A DNA stretch of 53,842 nt from an uncultured Clostridia bacterium (GCA_944381075.1 CALWJT010000002.1:1-53842); one strand, 5' to 3'. Numbered from the stretch's first letter, positions 7,395 through 16,815 are shown. Notes: generated from the letters alone by a model not told the origin. Translations and numbers: made by a program.

Positions 7395-7725
7395 ATCCAG
7401 TTATCGGACGCTAAAATGCCGATCCTACGCCGCGCCAGACCAGCAGAGGCCTTTTCCGGAAGCTTTTCTCAAATATATAAAAATTTTGCGGGACTTCGTC
7501 CCTTTTCCACGGTCCCGCCCGTTATATAAGTAAGGGAGTTTTTCCTGCCGGCGGCTTTCGGCCGGATGAAAAAGCAAGCGGATATGCCCGTGCATATTCC
7601 GAAAAAGCTTCCTGTGGGATGTAAAAACAGCCGGACGCTCCGGCAGCGCCTGTGAAGCGTCGAAGACGCCCGCTATCTTTTCCGCTTCGGGAAAAGACTG
7701 CCGAGCCATTCTATTATAGTCAGTA
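7395..7725 (+). promoter_or_regulatory. Long hairpin-rich leader of fakA, no gene
   Basis: About 330 bases between promoter and fakA hold a row of hairpins: GCGGGAC/GTCCCGC (about 7488-7520), CCGGC/GCCGG (near 7550-7567), CGGATATGC/GCATATTCCG (about 7578-7602), GCCGGA/TCCGGC (about 7631-7647), GCGTC/GACGC (about 7657-7670) and CTTTTCC/GGAAAAG (about 7676-7696). None has a T-tail. A 36-codon frame (from about 7414) lacks a ribosome binding site and looks non-coding. Function unknown. Confidence 0.35.
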
Positions 7726-7739
7726 TGGGAGGGTTCCAA

Positions 7740-9392
7740 ATGACAGCGAAAGTAACAGTCGGCGGAAAAACGCTGTATACCATGCTGGTATCGGCAGCAA
7801 ACACCCTTGAAAACAACAAGGCCGAGATCAATGATCTTAACGTGTTCCCGGTTCCGGACGGCGATACGGGGACCAACATGAGCCTTACCCTTGGCGCCGT
7901 CCGCAGGATCCAGCCGAAGGATGAGAGCGTATCCGACTGCGCGACACAGGCGGCAGATGCGGTCCTGCGCTCGGCAAGGGGAAATTCGGGAGCCATTTTG
8001 GCCTTGTTTTTCCGCGGCTTCTCCAAATCGATAAAAGGCAAGCACGACGCCGACACCGAAGCCATCGCTCAGGCGTTCGAGGATGGCAAAAACGAGGCGT
8101 ATAAGGCGGTCATGAATCCGACGGAAGGAACGATCCTCACCGTCATACGCAAATGCGCGGAGGAAGCGAAAAAAGCGCAAAAAAAATTTACCTCGGATGT
8201 TTCCGGTTTTTTCTCACAAATGGTAAAGACAGCGGAAAAAACGCTGGAGAAAACGCCGGAGCAGCTTCCCGTTCTCAAGGAGGCCAACGTCGTAGACGCC
8301 GGCGGCAAGGGCTTTGTCATGATGCTAAAGGGTATGCTCTCCGCTCTGCGGGGAAAACCGGTCAAAGCAGCGGTCTCCTCTCAAAAGGGAGCCGCCCCGG
8401 AGAAAAAGGCCGATTTTTCCGAGTTTCACTCCGAGGATATCCGCTTCTGCTACTGCACGGAATGTATCATTGAGAAAAAGGACGCTTACCGCGGAGAAGG
8501 GACCTGCGCCGCCCTTTCCGATTTTATCCGCAGTGTCGGCGACAGCGCGGTCTTCGTCGATGCGGAAGATATCGTCAAGCTTCACATCCACACCAACGAG
8601 CCAGGTCTTGTTCTGACGCAGGCTTTGGTTTACGGTTCTCTTGCAGCCGTAAAGATCGAGAATATGAAAAAGCAGCATTCTGCTCTTGCAGAAGTCGACG
8701 AACGCGCGCAGGCGCTGCCGGAGCCGGCCAAGCCCGAAAAGAAATACGGCTTTGTCGTCGTCTGCATGGGGGATGGGATCCGGGATACGTTTCGTGAGTT
8801 CGGCGTGGATGAGATCGTATACGGCGGTCAAACCATGAATCCCAGCATGCAGGAGCTGCTGGATGCGGTAAGTCGCACGCCTGCGGAAACGGTATTTATC
8901 CTGCCGAACAACAAGAACATCGGTATGGTCGCAACACAGGCGGCAGGCGCTGTTACGGATAAAAACGTCATTGTACTGCATACAAAAAGCGTACCGGAGG
9001 GCATCTCCGCACTTCTCGCATTCAATGAGGATGCGTCCGAGGAGGAAAATACCGACGCTATGTCTGAGGCGCTCGGAAAAGTCAAAACTCTTTCGGTAAC
9101 GCATGCCGTGCGGGACGCCAGTATAGGCGGAATTTCCGTGAAAGCGGGGCAGGCGATGGGGCTTCTGAACGGAAAGCTCCGCACTGTCGGAGAAAGCAGC
9201 CAAGATTGCATCAAAGGTCTTCTCGATATCGCAAGGGACGCTGCTTATGTGTCTGTCTTTTACGGCAAAGACGTAACAGAGGACGCGGCACAAAGCGTGC
9301 AGGAAATGCTTGCGGAAGCGGCAGCCGGCGCGGAAGTGCTGTCCATCCGCGGCGGGCAGCCGCTCTATGATTACATCATTTCAATAGAATAG
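7740..9392 (+). CDS. fakA: Fatty acid kinase catalytic subunit FakA (DhaL/YloV family)
   Basis: A 550-residue cytoplasmic kinase that phosphorylates fatty acids bound to FakB partners, feeding phospholipid synthesis. The N-terminal DhaL domain shows NVFPVPDGDTGTNMSLTL (metal/ATP-binding aspartates), RGNSGAIL and VVDAGGKGFVMML; a middle domain has FCYCTECII; the C-terminal domain has YGGQTMNPS and ILPNNKNI. Length and domain order are normal. Start chosen at ATG 7740 because GGGAGG precedes it. The usual neighbours (asp23-like gene, recG) and a FakB gene are absent here. Confidence 0.9.
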   Translation: MTAKVTVGGKTLYTMLVSAANTLENNKAEINDLNVFPVPDGDTGTNMSLTLGAVRRIQPKDESVSDCATQAADAVLRSARGNSGAILALFFRGFSKSIKGKHDADTEAIAQAFEDGKNEAYKAVMNPTEGTILTVIRKCAEEAKKAQKKFTSDVSGFFSQMVKTAEKTLEKTPEQLPVLKEANVVDAGGKGFVMMLKGMLSALRGKPVKAAVSSQKGAAPEKKADFSEFHSEDIRFCYCTECIIEKKDAYRGEGTCAALSDFIRSVGDSAVFVDAEDIVKLHIHTNEPGLVLTQALVYGSLAAVKIENMKKQHSALAEVDERAQALPEPAKPEKKYGFVVVCMGDGIRDTFREFGVDEIVYGGQTMNPSMQELLDAVSRTPAETVFILPNNKNIGMVATQAAGAVTDKNVIVLHTKSVPEGISALLAFNEDASEEENTDAMSEALGKVKTLSVTHAVRDASIGGISVKAGQAMGLLNGKLRTVGESSQDCIKGLLDIARDAAYVSVFYGKDVTEDAAQSVQEMLAEAAAGAEVLSIRGGQPLYDYIISIE

Positions 9393-9393
9393 C

Positions 9394-9437
9394 GAAAAAT
9401 ACCGTGCGGGTTTCTCCTTTCCCGCACGGTATTTTTT
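9394..9437. terminator. Bidirectional terminator between fakA and the anti-sigma gene
   Basis: AAAAATACCGTGCGGG and its complement flank a short loop and give an A-run on one side and T-run on the other, serving the two convergent genes. Confidence 0.85.
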
Positions 9438-9452
9438 CGCACCTTAACCGAA

Positions 9453-10517
9453 TCAGCGGTCTCTGCCGGCACTGACTGACGTTTCGACGGCCACAGTCGA
9501 TTCGAGCCCCTCCGAGCTCTCCTGCTCCGGCAGGCCGTTCTCGTCATACTTTACCGAATACATGACCTCCCCGCTTTCCTCGATCCATGCCATGATCCAA
9601 GCGGCGTTCTCGGCTCCGATATCAAATACCTGTACCGAGCCGCTGATCCCCGTTACGAGATAGCCGTTATCCAGAATCTGGATCGTCCCATACTGACCGG
9701 AAGAGAAGCACTGCGCCGACAACGTCAGCATCTTACCGGCAGAGGATGCAAGCGCCGAAAAATCACGCTCATTTATATCGGCCGCCGCAGCTCCCGATAC
9801 ATGGGACAGCATTTCCCGAAGCGCGGAAGCATCAGAAAACCGGTAACGGACCTTTTGGACGCATCCGCCATCCCCTATCAGCATTTCTGCCGTATCCGAA
9901 AGCGACAGGTATTCGTCAAAGGCAAAACGCTCCCAAAGCCCGCTCCACGACGGATCGGTCACGTTCGCGTTGCAGAACACATAATAATGCGTGAGCGTAT
10001 TGCTCTGTCCTATCTCCAAATATCGGATGCAAACGGCGTCCGACGGCGAAATGCCGCGGATCTCATATACCTCGGCCGCCAAATACCGATGGTCCTCCGT
10101 TTTCCCGGAGCTAAAATAGAAAAGAAAGCTGTCGATCTCCGCGCTGCCCAGCTTTTCCCCGACATACCCCTCGTCTAAGACGCGTGCGGACCGGTAGCCC
10201 TGATAATCGCCGGATGCGATTGCTGCGCGGTATTCGTTATAATAAAAAGAATCCTGATTAGGGTTGATCTCATCCTTTTTCACAAAGCGCCCCTCCCCTT
10301 CGTCCCAGACGACCGGCAGAGCGTTTTCGGAGGAAACCTGCGGGGAAAGCAAATTTCCGGCAAAGGGGATCGCAAGCACGGCACAAACCATCAAAAAACA
10401 GGCGGCAACGGCAAGCTTTCCGGCGGCGAACCGCTTTGTCCGTAGATTCCCCGCCGCTTCTTCTATATATTTTTCATCGATTGCGCTCATCTGCTGCAAA
10501 AAAATTTTCTTATTCAA
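9453..10517 (-). CDS. Putative anti-sigma factor, single-pass membrane protein
   Basis: A 354-residue protein with a short cytoplasmic N-terminus (MNKKIFLQQMSAIDEKYIEE), one membrane helix (about residues 34-53) and a long extracellular region rich in Ser, Asp and Tyr without a family I recognise. It starts with TTG at 10517, which has GGAGGG upstream and lies 8 bp inside the end of the ECF sigma gene; the overlap and order make it the likely partner that sequesters that sigma factor at the membrane. No classical zinc-binding anti-sigma motif (HxxxCxxC) is seen. Call rests on context and topology. Confidence 0.7.
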   Translation of the reverse strand: MNKKIFLQQMSAIDEKYIEEAAGNLRTKRFAAGKLAVAACFLMVCAVLAIPFAGNLLSPQVSSENALPVVWDEGEGRFVKKDEINPNQDSFYYNEYRAAIASGDYQGYRSARVLDEGYVGEKLGSAEIDSFLFYFSSGKTEDHRYLAAEVYEIRGISPSDAVCIRYLEIGQSNTLTHYYVFCNANVTDPSWSGLWERFAFDEYLSLSDTAEMLIGDGGCVQKVRYRFSDASALREMLSHVSGAAAADINERDFSALASSAGKMLTLSAQCFSSGQYGTIQILDNGYLVTGISGSVQVFDIGAENAAWIMAWIEESGEVMYSVKYDENGLPEQESSEGLESTVAVETSVSAGRDR

Positions 10518-11061
10518 AATAGCCCTCCTTCTTTAAATAAGCCGATAACCTTTTTCGTATGCGGAACAGCAAAGATCTCACGCCGCTCTCGCTCATTCCG
10601 GTCCGCGCGGCAACTTCCCTTACCGAATCGCAGAACCAGTACCTCCTTACAAAAACGACGCGATCCCGTTTCTTCTCCGATGCCAAAAAACGATTCAGGA
10701 TTTCCGTGAGCGTATCCCCCTGCGGGATCTCGGCGCTTTCGTCCGGCAGGATTTCGGATATCTCATCCAAGATCTCCGCCGTGTTCGCACAGCGGCAGGA
10801 AGCGGTGTTGTAGTCCAGTCGGTCAAGCGAAATCTTCCGCACGATCCCGGCGGCAAAGGCGCGCAGGGATGCCGGAACCTGCGGCGGGATCTGATTCCAG
10901 AGCGCAAGATAGGCGTCGTTCACACATTCCCTCGCGTCTTCGTCGCATCCCAGAATGTTTCTTGCAACCGCATAGCAAAGCGCTCCATACTTTTCGGCCG
11001 TCGCCGAAATGGCAGATTCCGAACGCGCAAAATAAAGCTTTACAATTTCTCTGTCTTCCAC
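10510..11061 (-). CDS. ECF-family RNA polymerase sigma factor
   Basis: A 183-residue sigma-70-family protein. Region 2 covers about residues 12-80 (YGALCYAVARNILG..DARECVNDAYLALW), and region 4 is C-terminal with a helix-turn-helix (SVREVAARTGMSESGVRSLLFRIRKRL). Starts with GTG at 11061 behind AAGGAG. The following gene overlaps it by 8 bp and encodes a membrane protein of anti-sigma layout. Divergently placed to a DUF1287 envelope protein. The signal sensed is unknown. Confidence 0.88.
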   Translation of the reverse strand: MEDREIVKLYFARSESAISATAEKYGALCYAVARNILGCDEDARECVNDAYLALWNQIPPQVPASLRAFAAGIVRKISLDRLDYNTASCRCANTAEILDEISEILPDESAEIPQGDTLTEILNRFLASEKKRDRVVFVRRYWFCDSVREVAARTGMSESGVRSLLFRIRKRLSAYLKKEGYFE

Positions 11062-11220
11062 TGTACAACTCCTTTTCCAACATCTGAAGGCCCTTCACTT
11101 CTATAGTCGGTTTTCTTTTGGGCTTTGTTTCATCTTTATAAGAAATTTTCAAAATTATTTTCGCACACACTGCCCTTTTTCATAACCTTACGTATATTTC
11201 CCCGCTTCCGAGAGAGCGGA

Positions 11221-11249
11221 TTGACATTTTTCCCGCAAAGCTTTATAAT
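11221..11249 (+). promoter_or_regulatory. Consensus sigma-A promoter of the DUF1287 gene
   Basis: TTGACA (11221-11226), 17-bp spacer, TATAAT (11244-11249): a perfect match, about 30 bases before the start codon. Confidence 0.9.
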
Positions 11250-11278
11250 AAACAAAAACATCGAAATCCGGAGGCGCT

Positions 11279-11983
11279 ATGAGACCATCCGTCAGCAAGC
11301 GTGATACCGCCCTTATCTTATCTGCGGCGGCACTCGCATGTGTTATTTTATTTGCCGTAGTTTATACGTTCGTATATTATACGGACCTGCCGCGAATCGA
11401 TTCCCATATCCCAGAGGACTACGTTCCGGCATTTGATTTCAACAAAAACGGAAACTCCGACGCCGAGGATCTTGTGCTTGGCGCAAGAAAGGACGCGCAG
11501 AACCATCCCACCTATGACGGCAGCTATCAGCCCGGCGGGTATCCGCCAGATGACATCGGGGTATGCACCGATGTCATCTGGCGCGCGTTCCGCGCCGCCG
11601 GATATTCACTGCGCGATATGATAGACGCCGACATTCGGACGCGGCCTGAAGCCTATCCGAACATTGACGTGCCGGACAGCAGCATCGACTTCCGGCGCGT
11701 CAAAAACCTGCGCGTATTTTTTGATACCTATGCGATATCCCTTACCACAAACATTGCAAAGACAAACGCATGGCAGCCGGGAGATATCGTTATTTTCGGG
11801 GATGACACGCATATCGGCATCGTTTCCGACAAGCGAACGGAATCGGGACGTCCCCTTCTCCTTCACAACGGCGGTCAGGATGAACGCGAGGAGGATGCAC
11901 TCGGGAACGACCGTGTCACCGGACATTACCGGTTCGATGCGTCAAGGCTGCCGGAAGAGCTGCGGATCGCATGGGAAGGATAA
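11279..11983 (+). CDS. DUF1287 domain protein, membrane-anchored
   Basis: A 234-residue protein with one N-terminal membrane segment (about residues 11-34) and an extracytoplasmic DUF1287 domain, a group related to NlpC/P60 and YiiX-type papain-fold enzymes. Recognised from GVCTDVIWRAFRAAGY (candidate nucleophile Cys), the YPNIDVPDSSIDFRRVKNL stretch, WQPGDIVIFG and HIGIVSDKR (candidate His). GGAGG lies 4 bases before the ATG. Probably acts on cell-wall or peptide bonds, but no substrate is known for the family. Monocistronic, between its own promoter and a strong terminator. Confidence 0.82.
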   Translation: MRPSVSKRDTALILSAAALACVILFAVVYTFVYYTDLPRIDSHIPEDYVPAFDFNKNGNSDAEDLVLGARKDAQNHPTYDGSYQPGGYPPDDIGVCTDVIWRAFRAAGYSLRDMIDADIRTRPEAYPNIDVPDSSIDFRRVKNLRVFFDTYAISLTTNIAKTNAWQPGDIVIFGDDTHIGIVSDKRTESGRPLLLHNGGQDEREEDALGNDRVTGHYRFDASRLPEELRIAWEG

Positions 11984-11992
11984 CCGTGTCCC

Positions 11993-12036
11993 TATAGAAA
12001 AAACCGTCAAACGCTGTTTGACGGTTTTTTTCTATA
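11993..12036. terminator. Bidirectional terminator between the DUF1287 and P-type ATPase genes
   Basis: ACCGTCAAAC and GTTTGACGGT arms with A-run and T-run on either side (extended by TATAG/CTATA), serving convergent genes. Confidence 0.9.
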
Positions 12037-12045
12037 AGCATCCCT

Positions 12046-14445
12046 TTATTTTTTTAAGATGCGGAGCCTTGTCAAAAGCCATGCGATCCCCGCCATAAAG
12101 GGATAGACACCTACACAGATGCAACCGGCAAGCAGCATACCTCTTTCCGGCAGCGCCACCAGCGAAAAAAGGGGAGCGCCTATCCATATGCCCAATATAA
12201 AAAGGAACACCATCCCAAGGAAAAGACAGAAGCGCTTCCACTCAAACGGCAGGCAGACGCGAAGCAGGACCGACAATCCGGATACCCCCGCGGCAAGGAC
12301 ACAGATCGTGGATATCTGCTCATCGGAAAGTCCAAGCGCGCTTCCCGCGAACACAGCAGTCAAAACACCCGTCACCGTCGTTACCGCACCCGGCAGCGCC
12401 TTTTGGAATACATGCGAAAGAAAGCTGCCGCTGATCCGTTTTTTGTTCGGCTCAAGCGCAAGGAAAAAGGAAGGGATCCCGATGGTGACAACGCTGATCA
12501 GCGTGAGCTGGATCGGCATAAAGGGATATCCTTGCGGGATAAAAAGAAAACAAAGCGAGAGGATAAAGGAAAAAAGCGTTTTCACAAGAAACAACGAAGA
12601 CGCGCGTTCAATGTTGTTGATTACCCTTCGTCCCTCATCCACGACCCTTGGCATATTGGAAAAATCAGAGGACAGCAGGACAAGCTGCGACACCTGTCTT
12701 GCCGCATCGCTGCCGGATGCCATCGCAATGCTGCAATCGGCGTCCTTCAGCGCCAAAACGTCGTTGACGCCGTCGCCCGTCATCGCCACGGTATGTCCCG
12801 CTTTCTTGAGACTGCGGATGAGCACTCTCTTCTGCTCCGGCGTCACCCTGCCGAAAACCGTATACTCAGACGCCGCCTTTTCCAGCATCTCCTCGTTCAG
12901 AAGCGTTCCGGCATCGACATAGCGGTCAGCGCCCTCGAGACCCGCACGGGAAGCGACCTCCGATACCGTAAGGGGATTGTCCCCGGAAATCACCTTGACG
13001 GCAACGCCCTGCTCTTTAAAATAGGCAAGCACCTCCGGCGCCTCCGGCCGTATTTTATCAGAAAGGAGAAGATAGGCAAGCGGCATCATGTCAGCCGGCA
13101 GCTCCTGTCCCTCTATCCTTTGCGGACTTCCCGCGAGAAGCAGGACCCTTGCGCCTGTAGAAGCATGACGTTCCACCTCGCCGCGAATGCTTTCATATCC
13201 GTCCCGCAGGATAAAATCCGGCGCGCCGAAGGCATAGGTCCCCCTGCCCTCAAAGCATGCGGCGCTCCACTTTCTGGCAGAGGAGAACGGGACGGCATAT
13301 ACGCTTTCCCAGTCGTTTTTTTCGGGGAACCTCTCCCGCAAAGCGAGCGCCGTCGCGTTTTCATCCTGACAGGCATGCAGAAGGTTCCCCATCGTCCCTT
13401 CCACATCGGCTCCGTTTGCGATCGGAATCACGGCAGTCACCTCCATTTTGCCTTCGGTCAGCGTCCCGGTTTTATCAAGGCAGAGCGTATCGACTCTCGC
13501 GAGCGTTTCCATGCAGTAAAGCTCCTGCACAAGCGTTTTATGCCCCGCGAGTCTCACAACGCCGACCGCAAGCGCGACGCTGGTCAGCAGCACAAGTCCC
13601 TCCGGAATCATGCCCGTCATGGCGGCAACGGCACTGACAACAGCCTCGTCGAGAGGCTCATCCAGGAAGAAATAGGAGTTGCAGAACAAAAGCACGCCGA
13701 CCGGCACAATGATAAAGCTGACGATTTTGATGATGGTATTGAGGGATCGCATAAGCTCCGAGACCGTTTTTCTCGGCCGTTTTGCCTCCTTGGAAAGCTT
13801 TGCGATATAATTTTCGTCTCCGACATGCTCCACGGCTGCACGACAGGTGCCGGCTACGAGAAAGCTGCCGGACATCAGCAGCTCTCCCGGCTTTTTGGCC
13901 AAAGGAACGGATTCTCCGGTGAGGATAGACTCGTCGACCTCCACCTCGCCCTCCCGAATCACGCAGTCCGCCGGGACCTGATTTCCCGCGGTCAAAACCA
14001 GAATATCATCCAAAACCAAGGCGTCGGTGGCGATTTCCCGCTTTTCTCCGCCGCGGACCGCGTGAGCGGCAGGTGCGGAAAGCAGCGACAGCTTCTCGAT
14101 GGTTTTCTTTGCACGCAGCTCCTGGACGATGCCGATAAACGTATTGGAGATCACAACGCCCATAAACAACAGATTTTTATAGGATCCGACCAAGAGGATG
14201 AGCAGCGCCAAAGCGAAGTTCAACAGATTAAAAAGCGTGAAAATATTGCCGAATATGATCTGACCGGTGGTTTTCGCCGGTGTTTCCGTCACTCGGTTGA
14301 CAAGTCCTGCACGGACCCTTTCTTCGACCTCTCTTTCCGAAAGGCCCTGCCGGATATCGGCATGGATCCGCGGGACGGCATCGCCTTCTATCGAATGTTC
14401 CCGTGATAACGGGTTTCTTTTTCCAGTTTTCTTATGTTTTTTCAT
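12046..14445 (-). CDS. Cation-transporting P-type ATPase, CtpE-like
   Basis: A 799-residue membrane pump. The catalytic motifs are present in order: ILTGESVPL (about residue 176), the membrane motif MIPEGLVLLTS, phosphorylation site DKTGTLTEG (Asp about 322) and MTGDGVNDVLALKDADC. The PEGLVLLTS motif and overall size resemble mycobacterial CtpE, a Ca2+ pump, rather than heavy-metal ATPases; no N-terminal CxxC metal domain is present. The ion is therefore probably Ca2+, by inference only. The ATG at 14445 has no clear ribosome binding site. Stand-alone gene downstream of tpiA. Confidence 0.87.
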   Translation of the reverse strand: MKKHKKTGKRNPLSREHSIEGDAVPRIHADIRQGLSEREVEERVRAGLVNRVTETPAKTTGQIIFGNIFTLFNLLNFALALLILLVGSYKNLLFMGVVISNTFIGIVQELRAKKTIEKLSLLSAPAAHAVRGGEKREIATDALVLDDILVLTAGNQVPADCVIREGEVEVDESILTGESVPLAKKPGELLMSGSFLVAGTCRAAVEHVGDENYIAKLSKEAKRPRKTVSELMRSLNTIIKIVSFIIVPVGVLLFCNSYFFLDEPLDEAVVSAVAAMTGMIPEGLVLLTSVALAVGVVRLAGHKTLVQELYCMETLARVDTLCLDKTGTLTEGKMEVTAVIPIANGADVEGTMGNLLHACQDENATALALRERFPEKNDWESVYAVPFSSARKWSAACFEGRGTYAFGAPDFILRDGYESIRGEVERHASTGARVLLLAGSPQRIEGQELPADMMPLAYLLLSDKIRPEAPEVLAYFKEQGVAVKVISGDNPLTVSEVASRAGLEGADRYVDAGTLLNEEMLEKAASEYTVFGRVTPEQKRVLIRSLKKAGHTVAMTGDGVNDVLALKDADCSIAMASGSDAARQVSQLVLLSSDFSNMPRVVDEGRRVINNIERASSLFLVKTLFSFILSLCFLFIPQGYPFMPIQLTLISVVTIGIPSFFLALEPNKKRISGSFLSHVFQKALPGAVTTVTGVLTAVFAGSALGLSDEQISTICVLAAGVSGLSVLLRVCLPFEWKRFCLFLGMVFLFILGIWIGAPLFSLVALPERGMLLAGCICVGVYPFMAGIAWLLTRLRILKK

Positions 14446-14565
14446 TTTTTACACCATTGAAATATTCCGCTAAAGGATCCGCGGCGCCGCACAGCGGCAG
14501 AACGCACCTTAACTTTCGATAAATACCCCGCCGAAAAGATATTTTCTGCCGCATCCCAAGGCGGC

Positions 14566-14615
14566 AAAAGAAAACCTCCGCACAAACAGAATCGCCCATT
14601 CGCACCGAGGTTTTC
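14566..14615 (-). terminator. Terminator downstream of tpiA
   Basis: On the minus strand GAAAACCTC and GAGGTTTTC form a 9-bp stem around a long loop, followed by TTTTG. The 14446-14696 gap otherwise holds only further GC-rich inverted repeats and no convincing gene. Confidence 0.5.
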
Positions 14616-14696
14616 CGAAGCTGTTCTATTCCCGCTTCCAGGGTTTTCGGCAGCTTCCCGCGCATTCTGCACGGAAAGCCGCCCTGTTGCCTTCGA

Positions 14697-15464
14697 TTAC
14701 TGCGCCGCTTTTACGATAACGGTAAAGTCATCCGATTTCAGAGACGCGCCGCCGATAAGGCCTCCGTCGATATTTTTCATCGACAAAAGCTCCGCCGCGT
14801 TGCCCGCATTCATCGAACCGCCGTACTGGACGGTCATCGCCTGAGCCGCCGCCTCTCCATAAAGGGACGATACGACCCCGCGGATCGCGGCGCAGACCTC
14901 TTCCGCCTGCGCAGCCGTCGCCGTTTTTCCCGTACCGATCGCCCAGACAGGCTCATACGCGATGATGACGCGAGTGAGTTCTTCCGCCGAAACACCCAGA
15001 AGTGCGATCTTCGTCTGTCTTGCCACTGTCTCATAGGTGACGCCCTGCTCACGCTCGGCAAGCGTCTCCCCCACGCAGAGAATGACCGTAAGTCCATTGG
15101 CGAGTCCCGCCTTCAGCCTGCCGTTCACGGTCACGTCCGTTTCGCCGAAGTACTGGCGGCGCTCGCTGTGTCCGACAATGACATATTGGACGCCGCACTC
15201 GGCGAGCATCTCGCCGGAGATCTCGCCCGTATAGGCGCCCTTCGGCTCCATATGGACGTTTTCCGCGCCGATTTCGATATTCGTGCCCTTAGCTGCCTCC
15301 ACGGCCGCCGCGATATCCACAAACGGGACGCACAGCACGATTTTACAGCCGGAAAGGCCTGCAACCTTCGGAGCAAGCTCCTTAATAAACGCCGTCGTTT
15401 TAGAAGGCGTCATGTTCATTTTCCAGTTTCCCGCAATGACCGCGGCTCTTTTTGTCTTGTCCAT
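14697..15464 (-). CDS. tpiA: Triosephosphate isomerase
   Basis: A 255-residue glycolytic enzyme interconverting dihydroxyacetone phosphate and glyceraldehyde 3-phosphate. Active-site signatures are complete: GNWKMN (Asn, Lys), VGHSERR (His), AYEPVWAIGTG (catalytic Glu) and YGGSMN. I place the start at ATG 15464 because GAGGTG 6 bases upstream is its ribosome binding site; the GTG three codons earlier lies inside that site. It follows pgk by 21 bp in the same operon. Normal length. Confidence 0.95.
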   Translation of the reverse strand: MDKTKRAAVIAGNWKMNMTPSKTTAFIKELAPKVAGLSGCKIVLCVPFVDIAAAVEAAKGTNIEIGAENVHMEPKGAYTGEISGEMLAECGVQYVIVGHSERRQYFGETDVTVNGRLKAGLANGLTVILCVGETLAEREQGVTYETVARQTKIALLGVSAEELTRVIIAYEPVWAIGTGKTATAAQAEEVCAAIRGVVSSLYGEAAAQAMTVQYGGSMNAGNAAELLSMKNIDGGLIGGASLKSDDFTVIVKAAQ

Positions 15465-15485
15465 CCTTGTCACCTCGCAACGAGA

Positions 15486-16781
15486 TTATTTGTCAAGCAG
15501 GCATGCGATGCCGGGCAGCTCTTTGCCCTCCAGAAATTCAAGAGAAGCGCCGCCGCCTGTCGAAATATGCGTCATCTTGTCGGCAAAGCCGAGCTTTTCC
15601 ACTGCCGCCGCGGAATCTCCGCCGCCGATAATGGAGATCGCACCGGATTCCGCGACCGCTTTCGCCACGGATTCCGTTCCGGCCGCAAAATTCTTCCACT
15701 CTGAAACGCCCATCGGCCCGTTCCAGACAACCGTACCGGAGCCCTCGATGGTTTTGGAGAAAAGCTCCTGCGTGACAGGACCGATGTCCAGCCCCATCCA
15801 GCCGTCCGGAATCGAATCGGAGTAAATCACCATGTGCGTAGTATTTTCATCGTACTCGCGCCCGACGACATTATCGACAGGAATGAGGAAATTCACGCCC
15901 TTTGCGCGCGCTCTTGCCATCATATCCTTGGCATCCTCGATTCTGTCCGTCTCGCAAAGAGAGGTGCCTACCGTATTTCCCATCGCGGCAAAAAACGTAT
16001 ACGCCATGCCGCCGCCGATGATCAGCGTATCCACCTTATCCATCAGGTTGTTGATGACGCCGATCTTATCGGAAACCTTGGCGCCGCCGAGAATGGCGAC
16101 GAACGGACGCTTCGGATTTTCCAGTGCCGCGCCCATCACGCTGATCTCCTTCTGAATCAGATAGCCGCAGACAGCCGGCAGATAGGCCGCGACGCCCGCT
16201 GTGGAAGCATGGGCGCGGTGCGCCGAACCGAACGCGTCGTTGACATAAATCTCCGCCAAGGAAGCAAGCTCCTTCGAAAACTCGGGATCGTTCTTTTCCT
16301 CTCTCGCGTCAAAGCGTACATTCTCAATCAGCACGGCGTCGCCGCCCTTCAGCGCAGCGATCTTCGCCTTCGCATCTGCGCCGACGATGTCCGTTGCAAA
16401 TGCGACCTTGCCGTCCAGATATTCATTCAGTCTTGCCGCAACCGGACGCAGCGACAGCTTTTCCTTATCCGCCATCGCCTTTTTCAGCATGTCCGCTTTC
16501 GCGGCAGCCTGCTGGTCCGCAGGGAGCTCTTCGAGTTTTTTCTTTTCCTTTTTGGTAAGTCCAAAGCCCTCGGTAAGCACGTTGTGCGGCTTCCCGAGAT
16601 GAGAGCAGAGAATGACCTTGCAGCCCTTGTCAAGCAGGTAGCGAATGGTCGGGAGCGCTTCCACGATCCTCTTGTCGCTTGTGATCTCGCCGTCCTTCAG
16701 CGGAACGTTGAAATCACATCTGACAAGGACTTTTTTTCCGGCAACATCGATGTCCTCGATGGTTTTTTTGTTGTAGTTCAT
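15486..16781 (-). CDS. pgk: Phosphoglycerate kinase
   Basis: A 431-residue glycolytic kinase transferring phosphate from 1,3-bisphosphoglycerate to ADP. Shown by [11 protein letters not shown] near the start, SHLGKP, the nucleotide-binding [19 protein letters not shown] and the C-terminal GGGDSAAAV. About 35 residues longer than typical bacterial PGK; the excess is a Lys- and Ala-rich insert ([19 protein letters not shown]) just after SHLGKP. GAGGT precedes the ATG. First gene of a pgk-tpiA operon; gap, gpm and eno are not in the window. Confidence 0.95.
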   Translation of the reverse strand: MNYNKKTIEDIDVAGKKVLVRCDFNVPLKDGEITSDKRIVEALPTIRYLLDKGCKVILCSHLGKPHNVLTEGFGLTKKEKKKLEELPADQQAAAKADMLKKAMADKEKLSLRPVAARLNEYLDGKVAFATDIVGADAKAKIAALKGGDAVLIENVRFDAREEKNDPEFSKELASLAEIYVNDAFGSAHRAHASTAGVAAYLPAVCGYLIQKEISVMGAALENPKRPFVAILGGAKVSDKIGVINNLMDKVDTLIIGGGMAYTFFAAMGNTVGTSLCETDRIEDAKDMMARARAKGVNFLIPVDNVVGREYDENTTHMVIYSDSIPDGWMGLDIGPVTQELFSKTIEGSGTVVWNGPMGVSEWKNFAAGTESVAKAVAESGAISIIGGGDSAAAVEKLGFADKMTHISTGGGASLEFLEGKELPGIACLLDK

Positions 16782-16815
16782 ATTTTTACCTCGACTTTTA
16801 AATTTTTACGGATTC

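Noticed and set aside
7100-7730. 6S RNA, RNase P RNA, SRP RNA or tmRNA
   Set aside because: The diagnostic segments (for example GAGGAAAGTCC for RNase P, GGAAGGAAGCA for SRP) are not present on either strand.
7425-8180. 251-codon minus-strand frame across the fakA start
   Set aside because: Overlaps fakA in antisense, no ribosome binding site, Arg/Phe-rich composition without a family.
12403-14406. 667-codon plus-strand open frame opposite the P-type ATPase
   Set aside because: Exact shadow of a gene with full catalytic motifs; its translation is Arg/His-rich with no domain.
14432-14672. Small minus-strand genes between tpiA and the P-type ATPase
   Set aside because: Two overlapping short frames with no ribosome binding site; the interval is made of GC-rich inverted repeats including a terminator.
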